From contig CM031563.1 of the NCBI GenBank assembly GCA_018466975.1, forward strand, positions 2,480,001-2,544,000: a DNA stretch of 64,000 bases, given 5' to 3'. Shown here piece after piece: positions 20,890-30,921 of this stretch (position 1 is its first letter; the number at the start of each line of letters is the position of its first letter). Below the pieces are notes generated by a model. That model had not been told where the DNA came from, made no database searches, and saw only the letters and a list, made by a program, of their open reading frames with translations. Origin of the DNA: Sparassis latifolia (taxonomy: Eukaryota > Basidiomycota > Agaricomycetes > Polyporales > Sparassidaceae). Made by a program: the position numbers and the translations under genes.

Positions 20890-23880
20890 TTACAACATAT
20901 TAAAGCTGTTGGACGGTATTATGAGCGATCGTCAACAATAAACACCGCACAGACTTACGCTTCGCTTCTCCACTCTTCGCCCTTCGAGGCAGACTGGGTT
21001 TGTTCCAGCGCACGGTTGATCCAACCCTCGGGACGGCCCACTTGCGGGAGGAGCTCGTCGCCGCGCTGAGTAACGACTTTAAACTGGCTGCCCTTAGTGT
21101 CTGCCTTCTCCTCTGTCTTGTCCTTCTTTGCGAATAGTTGCTGAAGGACGTGTCAATAATGCGAGGCGATGATTGAGAGGGAATGCCACTCACCTCCTGC
21201 AACACTTGAGTCCGGCTACGCTCCTCGCTCGCCGTTGTCTCAGCCATTGTCTCAGCCATCTGGTCGCGCACAGTGACAAGCTCTCCGTCGAGATATTCCA
21301 GCGCAGTCTGCACCGCACCGCCAATGACTTTTTGCAGCTGCTTCTTGACAAGACCCTGCACGAGCGGGTGGAGGGCCTTGTACAGCGTGTCGTGCTTCGA
21401 GTCGCGGATGGAGAACTTTAGTGTGTCCATGTGCACCTGCACGTTCTTGATCTTAAACACGGACGAGCGGTCGAGGTCAGAAGATATGATGTGCGCGGTT
21501 ACCGTAAGCCCACTGCCGCCGAGGAGGACGTCGGCGAGGCCGGAGTCGGCCACCTTCGGCATGCCGGTCTTCTTGCGATAGTAGAAGGCGATATCACGCA
21601 TATCTGCTTGGATCTGCGCGAGTGTGAGCGTAAGCTCATGGTGACTTTCGTCCCTGTGTGTGTCCGCCAAGACTCAGCACGCAGCCTGGGGAGCGGTCCG
21701 AGGCACTTGCCTGAGGGTGTTGTACGGGCTGAACTTCAGGAAGTTACGTGTTTCCAAGCTGACCACATTGGGGAGCAGGTTGCGTCCGGAAAGAGCGAGG
21801 TTCTCCAGAACGAGGTCGAGCGTATCGTCCGTGTATTCAATGCGCGGAATGGGGAGATACCCAATCTGCATGTCGGCAGCTATCAAGTCAAGTGCACGTG
21901 AAAGAGAGAATGAGACCTACGTTTGCGATGAGGCTTGGGAAAATGACCTGCTTGATGTCGCTCCAGAGCTCGGGCTTGTACTTGATACTGCCCTCACTGT
22001 CGAACAGAAGATCCTTGCTCAAGCGGGCGCAATCATTGCCAAAACTAAGAGTCATCGTCAATGAAGAAAGGGTTTCTAGAAGATATGGATAGTTACCGCT
22101 TGTTAAGCGGGTCCTGAGCGATTGCACCAAACCAATCCGTCAAGGCATTAAAAAGGTTGTCGAAGTGCCCCTTATACCTCTCGTCGTAGAAGCGGCGGCC
22201 ATTTTCCTGGAGCTCGCTCGCCTGCTCGTTGCACTGCTCGTCGAGCACATACCCGGGCTGCAACAGGACCTCACGGATGTACGCATCGAGGTCATGGAAC
22301 CAGTGGCGGAGCTGTTCATCTCGCTGCGCCTCCTCGTACAGGACATGCATCGCGTCGCCAATCACGTCGAGGCTCATGCCGTTGGCAAAACGCTCGAGCA
22401 GAGTACGCAATTCGCGAGTAGACTGCTGCAGGGACGGGTCGGAAGTCAGCTGCTGGTACGAGTCCTTGCCGTGCCCCGCGATAGTGCGTCCATGCGTCGA
22501 GTACTCCTCAAGGGTGTCGAGCAGCCAACGGATGGACCCCTGGTAGTCTTCATGGCTCTGGCACTCGACGATGACCTGCGCAGACACGAACGTGAGCTGA
22601 AGACGCCTTGCAGTGTACAGCGTGAAATTACCTTCTTACCGCGGAAAATGAGCTGCTCACGACGTTCTTTAGGGAAGTATTCATCTGAGAGGAAATTCTT
22701 CACACGAGTTACATGCTCGTTCGCGCGGTCTTTGTGCTCCTGAGGTACACGGCCAGTAATGGAGTCCTGATGATCGTGCTCGTTCAGCTTCATCGGGATG
22801 AATGGGAGGAGAGTTATGGCACCTTCATGCCCGCCATCTTGCCCTGCAAACTCTCCTTCTTGCTTTGAGATGCAGTCTCCTCTGAGTTTTCAGGAACATC
22901 AACTACATCCCGCTGAATATATTCTTCGTGACTCTGGGCTTCGCTCTGATGCGGCTAGTGAGAACGAGATGCTACGAATAGAAAAAAATGAGACCAACCA
23001 TTGTCCGCTCCGTTATTTCTTCCTTTCTCTGAGAAGCCTGACCCATGGCTTCAGCGCCACTCATGGCCTTGCCCGTCTCATCACGCTGGATCTTCGCACC
23101 TTGGCCAACTTCTTCACCAGGATGTTGCGAGACGCGAATATCGGTTCCCGGGATGCGAGCTCCGGGGATCTATATGGGAGGATAATTATCAAACACCTAC
23201 ATACGAAGACAGGAGAGATAGCGTACCGGTGTCTCATTAAGGCCGACCTCGTGCTCACCCTCAGAGAAGAAACGGTTGTCGAGACCAGGCTCGTCAACCT
23301 GGCGCAGACGCTCCTCGTCGGGACGAGTTTGCTCTGCAATCTTGACGGCGCCACGGGCGAGCAAGTCGCGGCCAATGACAGCGAAGTCAGAGATCAGCTT
23401 GCGGACCTCGGAACTGGTGAGGACGAGAGAAAGGAGAGTGCGCAGGTGTTGGGTTGCCTGCTGAGCGTCGGAGCGCGCCTTGTCCTGCCCGACGGGAAGC
23501 ACCTCGTTGGGGTCTTTCTTCGCGCGATCGGCGTCCACGTCGCGAGTGTGCCAGACAAAGTTCTGGAGCACCTCGTCCGCGTTCTTCTCCTCAATAATCT
23601 GGCGGAGGGTGTTGATGACCTCGCGGGCGTCGCGAATGAGTGTCTGGCCGGCGGGTGAGAGCTGGTCGATGGGGACGGGCGAGTGCTCGAGCGAATAGGA
23701 CAGGAGGTTCTCGATCTGCGGGTTAGTAGGCATGCGAGACTGGCGCAAAGCAGTGACGAAGTCATAGAAACGGAATTTGCGGTCGACGTCAGCAGCCTGT
23801 GCCTGCTTGTCGACAGGCTCGACTACGGAGCAGGCAGCGGGACGATCGCTGATATCTTTCTTAGTCTGCGGAAAAGACAT
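20890..23880 (-). CDS. HAM1-like protein (HAM1 N- and C-terminal domains)
   Basis: Large fungal protein of the HAM1-like family (HAM1_N and HAM1_C domains; the C-terminal part has a BPI/LBP-like lipid-binding fold), cellular role poorly known. Start MSFPQTKKDISDRPAACSVV at 23880. The N-terminal domain includes FRFYDFVTALRQSRMPTN, NLLSYSLEHSPVPIDQLSP and SSEVRKLISDFAVIGRDLLA. Middle exons give ALTLLPFIPMKLNEHDHQ-type text, FRGKKVIVECQSHEDYQ and YFPKERREQLIF, then FGNDCARLSKDLLFD. The C-terminal domain holds YLPIPRIEYTDDTLDL, NLLPNVVSLETRNFLKFSPY, QADMRDIAFYYRKKTG and LADVLLGGSGLTVTAHI, and its tail has GRPEGWINRALEQTQ. The last intron (20958-20906) leads to a tiny final exon encoding FNML and the stop at 20890-20892. 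About ten introns; no break seen. Confidence 0.85.
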
Positions 23881-24597
23881 GATAGAATTGTGGGGATTGA
23901 AAGCGACGGATTGGAAATATTATATAGGGCGGGCGTGGGCGCAGCGTCATCGTGAGTGGGCTAGGGCGCCTGGGCTCTGTGTATAGGAGCAGCGCACGTC
24001 ATAGGCCACTTAGAATGTGGGTCCGTATCCATCTGGTACATACCCTGTCCGCCCAGGATATGCCCAGCTCCACCTTGATGTCATTCGACCCCGTTCAGAG
24101 CATCAATCACCAGGAGTGTACACATCTTCGGAATCTTCGTTTCCTCTTGAAACCAAGTTGCGTACCCGGAACTGTCTGGAAGACTCGGATTGATCGTCTC
24201 GCGTCACGGTCATGAGACTCGTGGATGCAAATTTCGATTGCGAACCACGGCACCGAACTACTGTGACGACATGGATTATCGTTGGAACTTCACCGCTCTA
24301 CTGGAGCCAACCTGGTCAAACATAGGTGAGAGCTCCGAAAATTAGCTGGACGAGCCGACACAATCACTTCACAAATGTACAGACCAACCGCCTGCCAGCA
24401 AGTTTTCATCGACTACACGTCGACTTTTTTAGTCGCTACGTCTCAGGGTACGTAGCCTCACAGATAGAAGAAACCATTAATGCGAATCGCTATAGACGAT
24501 ACTTAGCGAGAGTGGAAGTCGAGCGGAAGTGCGGATTTGTACCATAACATTGACTTTAAATTAGGAATTTAAAATAACTCGCGAACACCTCTGCCTC

Positions 24598-24605
24598 TTG
24601 AATTC
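24598..24605. repeat. Left 8-bp target-site duplication of MITE
   Basis: TTGAATTC directly before the left inverted repeat; the identical octamer follows the right end at 25097-25104. Confidence 0.85.
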
Positions 24606-25096
24606 AGGACCCCCGCGAATCAACTAAGAGCTCCGATCCCGGCGACGGCATTTCTCGGGGGTCGCCAACCACCCATTTTCGGGGGTTTGCACACAACCTG
24701 GCGGCAGGTCGGCCATTAATATTTTCGGGGGTAGGTGGGATCAAACATTCGGCCACCTAGAACTACGTTCGACGGCCTGCGGAACAAATTTTTCGCTTCC
24801 TGCGCAAACCCAAGCTTTTGTGAACCAAACTACCAAAACTTTCCTCCCAAACCACCACATATGTCTAAATTTTAGGCCAATCCTCCGAAACCTAAGAGAT
24901 CCGCCAGCTAACCTCAGTTTTCGGGGGTTCTGGACCTAACCTCAGGTTGGAGGGTCACATTTCGGGGGTGTTTCGCACCCAACTTTCGACGACATTTTGG
25001 CCATTTTCGGGGGTCGAGGATCGAACATTTTGCCTCCGGCGGCCCATTTTTCGGGGATGGGTGCATCGGAGCTCTCAGTGGATTCGCGGGGGTCCT
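24606..25096. mobile_element. Non-autonomous hAT-like MITE (491 bp) with internal CGGGGG repeats
   Basis: The ends are inverted repeats of about 32 bp. The left begins AGGACCCCCGCGAATC at 24606 and continues to AGAGCTCCGAT at about 24637; the right is its complement, ending at 25096, with two mismatches. Both ends are flanked by the octamer TTGAATTC, the size of target duplication typical of the hAT superfamily. The body has no ORF but carries seven spaced copies, all in one orientation, of a TTTYCGGGGG-type motif (for example CATTTTCGGGGGT and AGTTTTCGGGGGT). The element lies in intergenic DNA between the HAM1-like gene and the P450. Superfamily assignment is inferred from the duplication length. 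Confidence 0.85.
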
Positions 25097-25104
25097 TTGA
25101 ATTC
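25097..25104. repeat. Right 8-bp target-site duplication of MITE
   Basis: TTGAATTC, identical to 24598-24605. Confidence 0.85.
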
Positions 25105-27343
25105 CTGCTTGTACACAATCTGACTTATCCTCGCAGTGCCCCTGAAACGTCGCTTTCAGCGAAGACTGTCGATCTGGTGCGGCTGTACTTATGCGCCAGT
25201 TACAGCGAAACCTGGAAAGACAGTTTAGTCAAACTTCTCGTCGATCCTCCTCCATGGCAGCTGTCGAGTTCCTATTTTTTCTCCTTACTCTTCACCGAAC
25301 AACACTTCAGCCGTCCACTGGAAGCCTTTCGGCGTATGCGGCTCAACTTTTGAGCGCGAAGTAATTCGTCAAGCATGCAACTCCATGATCTGCAGTTGAT
25401 ATACTCGAGGGACACCTGCTCACGCCAAGATCAGTATCACGTAAGTTGGTGCTGGAAGTGGCTAGATGTACGACAGGAGGAAACGACGTTCGACAGCACT
25501 GTAACTAGTCCTGATTACACGTCTTCAATGAGTCTCCAATTTTCACCTCCTGGCTACCTACTGACTTCCCGCACTGCCATCCAAGTCGTGTCATATGATT
25601 CAGTGCGGAAACCCGGTGCCAAGCAGTGATCTGACATGCCTCCACGTGTCCCCATGATTCCGGTGCTTGACGTATGGCCGATACATGTGCATGAACTGTA
25701 ACAACAATGCGCTGGAACTAATACTCATTGCTTCAGTATCAGTTTGTTAAGTCCGTCGACTCGCGTGCACCTGGTATGTGCTAGCATGTCGCATCACTGC
25801 CCCTGTTCGCATTGAGCCAGCTGATGAGACGCTCTGGTTCTGCTATCCAGATGGAAGCGTTTGAAGAAGATGCCACATCCTCTGGCACATTCGAAGAGCA
25901 ATGCTCCGGTTGAGACCTAAGGGGTGGCAAAGGCTGCCTGCAACTTGTATTGCCCTAGTGTTCATCCGAGTTTCTGAACGAACCTTCAAGCTTCATCAAG
26001 AGCTTCACCTGACTAGTCGCAGCGGAAATGGTATACACATCTCTTTCACGACATATATGGCTACAGTGATCCAGGCGCTTTGGTCATCACCCACAACTTT
26101 TCCCAACCCGCTGAACTTGTTATGATAGTCAGCACCCCAAGCCTTGTACATTTCCACCTGGGAGAACCATCAGCTCTCCTCGCCAATACAAGGACGATGT
26201 CAAATACTACTGCTTACATAACTTGGATTCAACGAGAGTAGCTTGCTTTCAGCTGTCGCCCAGTACATTTTCTCACGAGCCTTGCGACTCTTGCAGACAA
26301 CGGCCTCGGAACCTTGCCAGTACTTGTCCGCAGGCGCGAGTCAAATAAGCGCTCAAATCTGACCGCGTTAGTCATGTGACTTCATCGTGCAGTACTTGCA
26401 CGCGATTGCCGCGCTGTTGCCTTGAGGCTGCCTCGCCTCCACTTTGAATAGAGCTACACCGGTACCTATATCATGCGTGAGTCTATCGCACACCTGCATC
26501 ACCAAACGTGACGCCATTAGGTGTGTCTGCAGAATATCTAAATTTACCCGAAACATTGACTTCAGTCCAACTGATCGATTTTCTCCTCATGGTATAGATT
26601 GTGTACATGCCTCGCGTTTGCCTTGCATGTCGGTTCCCAATGATTTTCAAGAAGATTCGCTGTTGGACATCGTCGACGCCGTTGAGTCATATCGAATATG
26701 TGAACGGCGGCAGTTTCTGTGCCAGACATCGCGACTCTTCTGCGATTTCACGAGGCTGGAGTCTCCAAGGCACCTGAAAAGTCCTCAAAGTTATTTATCC
26801 GATGGTCGAGAGACCCCCTTAGCCGTACTCACAGCGTCGCTGCTGATTACCGTAGTAAGTACTGCTTGCCTTTGGACGTGGAAGTGTAGATCATGTTATG
26901 CTAATCTCCCCCGTTCAGGCTAAAACAAGAAGGCGATCCGATACTATCCACGTTCGTTGAGATGCTTATGATCTCGTCATCTGGGCCTTCAAATGGGGGG
27001 CACTGACTAGCCATAGACCTATGCATTGCGTATATCGAGGTTCGTGAAACGTACCCGGGATGCGGTTCCGCCGTAATCAAATTGCATCCTAGCCTGGTGT
27101 GTTTCCTTATCGAAAGGTCTATCCTGTGTACGTACTATTCATCAGTTGATGACCATAGGCTAATCTCCGTTCGTGGTTTAGATCGAACCACTTGATGTCT
27201 CCAGCTCCCCAGTACTCGGTGGATTATCGCCTCGTTGCGCGCTGCGAGCCTACAAATACTCGACGGATTTAGGGAGTGAAAATGTGACCCACCGACGGTG
27301 TTCGTCTTCTAAGACTCGGTGTAACGTCGGGCGATTCCACGCG
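25105..27343. other. Intergenic, one weak coding-like stretch
   Basis: No clear gene. On the minus strand around 26340-26000 a two-exon reading gives DKYWQGSEAVVCKSRKAREK, then YWATAESKLLSLNPSY, and after a GTAAGC..CAG intron VEMYKAWGADYHNKFSGLG. The composition is protein-like, but I cannot name a family or find a start. It may be a gene remnant. Confidence 0.25.
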
Positions 27344-29394
27344 ATGGAGCTTTTGAATCTTAGTGTGACGGGTGTTCTGCTCGTTGCTGCTGTTGTACTC
27401 GTTTTGCACCGACCAAAGCGCACCGTGCCTCTACCACCCGGCCCTCCTGCTGTTCCACTGATCGGACATCTGCGAAAGCTGCCACCAATCCACCACTGCG
27501 AAATATTCCAGAAGTGGGCAGCGGAGTACGGTGATTCACACCCAAGTCATAGCTGATCTCGCACATGTTGATTAACCTTGCGTTTCCCAGGCGATATGTT
27601 CTACTTGAATGTCCTCGGGCAATCGCTGTTGGTGGTCAGTTCCTTCAAAATTGCAACGGATCTGTTGGAGGGGAGGAGTGCAAACTACAGTGACCGCCCG
27701 AGGAGTCCGTCGCTCGAGCTGTAAGTTACAGTTTGTTGTGAATTCGTGCATCATTGATTTTATGGTGTGTAGTATGGGGTGGGACTGGGCTTTGACGCTG
27801 TTGGAATATGGCCACAAATGGCGGAGGCATCGCAAGTTGATGCAGGAGTATCTTAACATCAAGAAGCTACCTGATTATTATCCCCTCCACATCCGTGAGA
27901 CCCACCTCATGTTGAAGAATATTTTGGCTCGCCCAGCGGAATTTGACTGGGCGATTCGACGGTATGTATATCCGTCACATCTCAATTTTGCTTGGCGAGA
28001 TATGAGATCCTTTATCGCAGATTCGCCACTGCGTCTATCATGGATATTGCGTATGGACACCGTGTTCGTTCAGATGACGATGAGTTTGTCCAAATCGCCA
28101 AGGAGGCCTTGGATAGTCTGGAGGCGGTGAACATTGGTGCAGCACCAGTTGATATCTTGCCCATTTGTACGTGTTCTGCTTGAACATCTGGCTACCCCTA
28201 CTGACTGCGTTGTTTGTAGTGCGTTATGTGCCCTATTGGCTGCCCGGAGCGTCGTCGTTGACTGGACCTGCCCACAAGTACCGACCGTTGATCTCGAAGC
28301 TCGTCAACAACCCCTTCCAGATGGTGCAGAAGCAGATGGCACGTTGAGTTCTACAGACTGTCGGACGATCTCTGACGCGATATATCAGGCTGCTGGAACT
28401 GCCGTGCCGTCATTCACATCAGCACACCTGGAACGCGTGCACCGCGAAGGGGTCAACTCTGAAGAAGAGCTTAATGACATCAAATCTCTTGGAGCCAGTC
28501 TCTACATAGGTCAATCGACTCATCTGCGTTTATCTGATGTTCTGACGACCTTGTCGTAGGTGGCGTTGATACGGTTAGAGAAATGAGATGCGCCGGTCTG
28601 CACGCTTTGCTGACATTTTTGCAGGTGACTTCGGGTATTCGTACCTTCCTCTATGCGATATTATTATTCCCGGAGACGCAGCGAAAGGCACAGGAAGAAA
28701 TCGACCGTGTCGTCGGTACCAACCGCCTTCCGGATTTCAGCGACCGTGACAGCCTGCCCTACGTAGACTGTATGATCCAGGAGACGCTTAGGCAAGTGCA
28801 CATCTCTCCGAAAAGTTGTGGCAGGCGCTGACATCATGTTCACAGGTGGCATCCCGTCATTCCTCTAGGTTCGCATATTTGACGTCTATCTAAATATGGC
28901 TGATAATGATGTGTCTTTTTCCAGGGGTCCCTCACCGATCCATGGAGGACGATGTTTACAACGGGATGTTCATTCCGAAAGGAACTTATGTGATTCCCAA
29001 TACCCGGTAAGTGTCTCTTAATTCGCTGAACTCAGTGATGTGGACTCATCCCTGTTGCAGAGCGATGAATCGCGAAGGTTACAGAGATCCTGATAGATTC
29101 TATCCAGAACGATTCCTGCCCGAGCCTCAAGGATATGGGGAGACGCATCGGGTCGCTTCCTTTGGCTTTGGACGAAGGTATGCTTCTCCCTCAGTGTATG
29201 ATCTCCTGCTTCTGAAGTGGCGATGGTATTTTAGGCGTTGCGCAGGGTCCGACTTCGCAGCAAACAGCATGTGGATCTTCATCGCGAATTTCCTGGCCAC
29301 CTTCACTGTCGGCTATACTCTTGACAAGGACGGTAAGGAAATCATCCCGGAGCCGGCGTTTACGCCGAACGTCACTAGGTTCGTGATACACTAG
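27344..29394 (+). CDS. Cytochrome P450 monooxygenase
   Basis: Microsomal class II cytochrome P450, using NADPH-P450 reductase to oxidise an unknown hydrophobic substrate. Start MELLNLSVTGVLLVAAVVLV is an N-terminal membrane anchor, followed by the hinge PLPPGPPAVPLIGHL. After splicing: MGWDWALTLLEYGHKWRRHR (C helix), AAGTAVPSFTSAHLERV, the I helix GGVDTVTSG, the K helix IQETLRWHPVIPLGVPHR (ExxR), FYPERFLPEPQ and the haem loop FGFGRRRCAG (fits FxxGxRxCxG). The C-terminus is TPNVTRFVIH. About ten introns. The oxygen-binding I-helix motif sits on a 14-nt micro-exon (28560-28573). The intron after ETLR uses a GC donor (AG|GCAAGT), and the one after FQMVQKQM seems also to need a non-GT donor. Otherwise the frame is intact. 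Family placement within the basidiomycete P450s is not resolved. Confidence 0.92.
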
Positions 29395-30412
29395 TGCATC
29401 ATGGTCGCGGCATCCCCACTGACTGTGCATGTACACCTGCCAGCACGCCAGAACCATTTGACTGTATCATCAAGCCCAGGTCAGCAAAGGCTGAGGCTTT
29501 GGCCCTGCAGGCCGACGAATGAACGCTTCACGAGAATGACGACATGACGACCATCATGTACAAGCGCCGCTGTAGCTGGGCTATCGTTGTCGCGGAATTG
29601 GTATTGTTGTATGCTATCCATCTTGTTGTATGCACCAGCTGTTGTACGTGATCTCCTCATTGTTGTACGCGATGTCTACTGTTGTACTACTGTTGTACCC
29701 GATGTCCTGTTGTACAACACGGTCCATGTGCCGTACTAGATGTCTTCTTGTACTAAAAGCTGGTACACCTACAAATCCTTTGAATTACTGATTGGATGGC
29801 CTATGCGGCCTGACTGGGCGTAGAAAAGTTACGTGTTCGGCCTCAGGCTTCAGCGTTCAGCTGGAGCCTTCACTGTGACTCCCTGCAGCAGGCGCCGAAG
29901 CTGCCTTCTGGATTCCGCAATTTCATCGCCCATTTCAACAAACATCCTCTCGTCGGACCGATTCACGATGCACTAATCTCGCTGTTGGACGACATCCCGC
30001 TCGAGATAGGTACCCGTATGCAAGACTGCGGTGTCTACTGCGGCCTTGGGATATGCGGGAGGTTCGTGATGCTGTGGCTTTTAACTTACAAACCCTTCCC
30101 GACGGTGATTGAGGATATGGATGGTGCTACTGGCCGCGACGGGAACTGTGGGCCCGCTGGAGGAATGTCTACTGTGTCGCAAAAGCGCAAGGCAGTTGAA
30201 GTCGCTTGGTTCATCATGCACGTTGGACAACGCGGCGCGGTCGGTGATCCAATCACTGTCTCCAACACTTCTCTCATGGTGGGCTCTTGACCGTAGTATT
30301 GGACCAAGTGGATGAATATACGTCATAGTATTTCGAGTTGTAGGCTTCAATATAAAAGCCCCTATGTAAAACAGAGTCAGATTTTTTCTCCCCAGTTGCA
30401 ACGATCACCCCA
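29395..30412. other. P450 downstream region and unassigned ORF
   Basis: Contains a tandem TGTTGTA-rich tract (29604-29716). Near 29890-30290 (plus) is an open stretch reading LPSGFRNFIAHFNKHPLVG and DALISLLDDIPLEIG, which looks protein-like but has no recognised family. It ends just before the giant inverted repeat begins. Confidence 0.3.
29604..29716. repeat. Degenerate TGTTGTA tandem tract
   Basis: Seven TGTTGTA cores in about 110 bp at spacings of roughly 11-20 bp (TGTTGTATGC, TGTTGTACGTGATCTC, TGTTGTACGCGATGTC, TGTTGTACCCGATGTC and so on), downstream of the P450 stop. Confidence 0.7.
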
Positions 30413-30457
30413 CACCGGAGACGGGGACTAATATCTAAGTTCCTTACATTGTGGGAA

Positions 30458-30550
30458 CATCCGGCCTAACATTGTACATGTATGACGGCCCGTATGTAGC
30501 TCCGACAGTCGAAAATATGTTTACAATGTAAGGCCTGATGTCTGGGCATG
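30458..30550. repeat. Hairpin-forming inverted repeat near the outer end of the left arm
   Basis: CATCCGGCCTAACATTGTA (30458-30476) pairs with TACAATGTAAGGCCTGATG (30532-30550) with two mismatches. The mirror copy is in the right arm near 44810-44905. Sub-terminal hairpins are common near transposon ends. Confidence 0.6.
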
Positions 30551-30921
30551 CGATACCCAAATCACACATTGATAATGTGTGATATTGCATTTATATACAA
30601 TGTTCGCAAATGGCTATGTTACCATATAACATTCGTCCGAAAATTTTAGGTCTCGTTCGGCATGTCCGGCGGGAAGAAATTCTGATTGACATTATGCCTT
30701 TCAGGGCAGACAACAGATTAAATATTGAACTAGTATAAGGGCGACACAAAGTTACAATGTATGATCATTTGACATTTGACATTAGAGTCTATATATGAGG
30801 TGAGATGTCAGGGCCTCAAACCCTCGACCTAATATTCAAACTGTAAGGAGGTCGGACACCCATAGCGCCGCTAAGCGGCTTGACGAGACAGGAACAGCAC
30901 GTAAAATTACGAGGAAACCAC

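Noticed and set aside
20544..20903. 119-codon plus-strand ORF before the HAM1-like gene's 3' end
   Set aside because: It overlaps the final exon of the well-supported minus-strand gene and has no domain.
21165..23955. Long plus-strand ORFs (for example 22165-22743 and 22798-23658)
   Set aside because: They are antisense to the HAM1-like exons, whose protein text is clearly conserved.
26444..26923. 159-codon plus-strand ORF downstream of the MITE
   Set aside because: Composition looks random, no motifs, and no homologue comes to mind.
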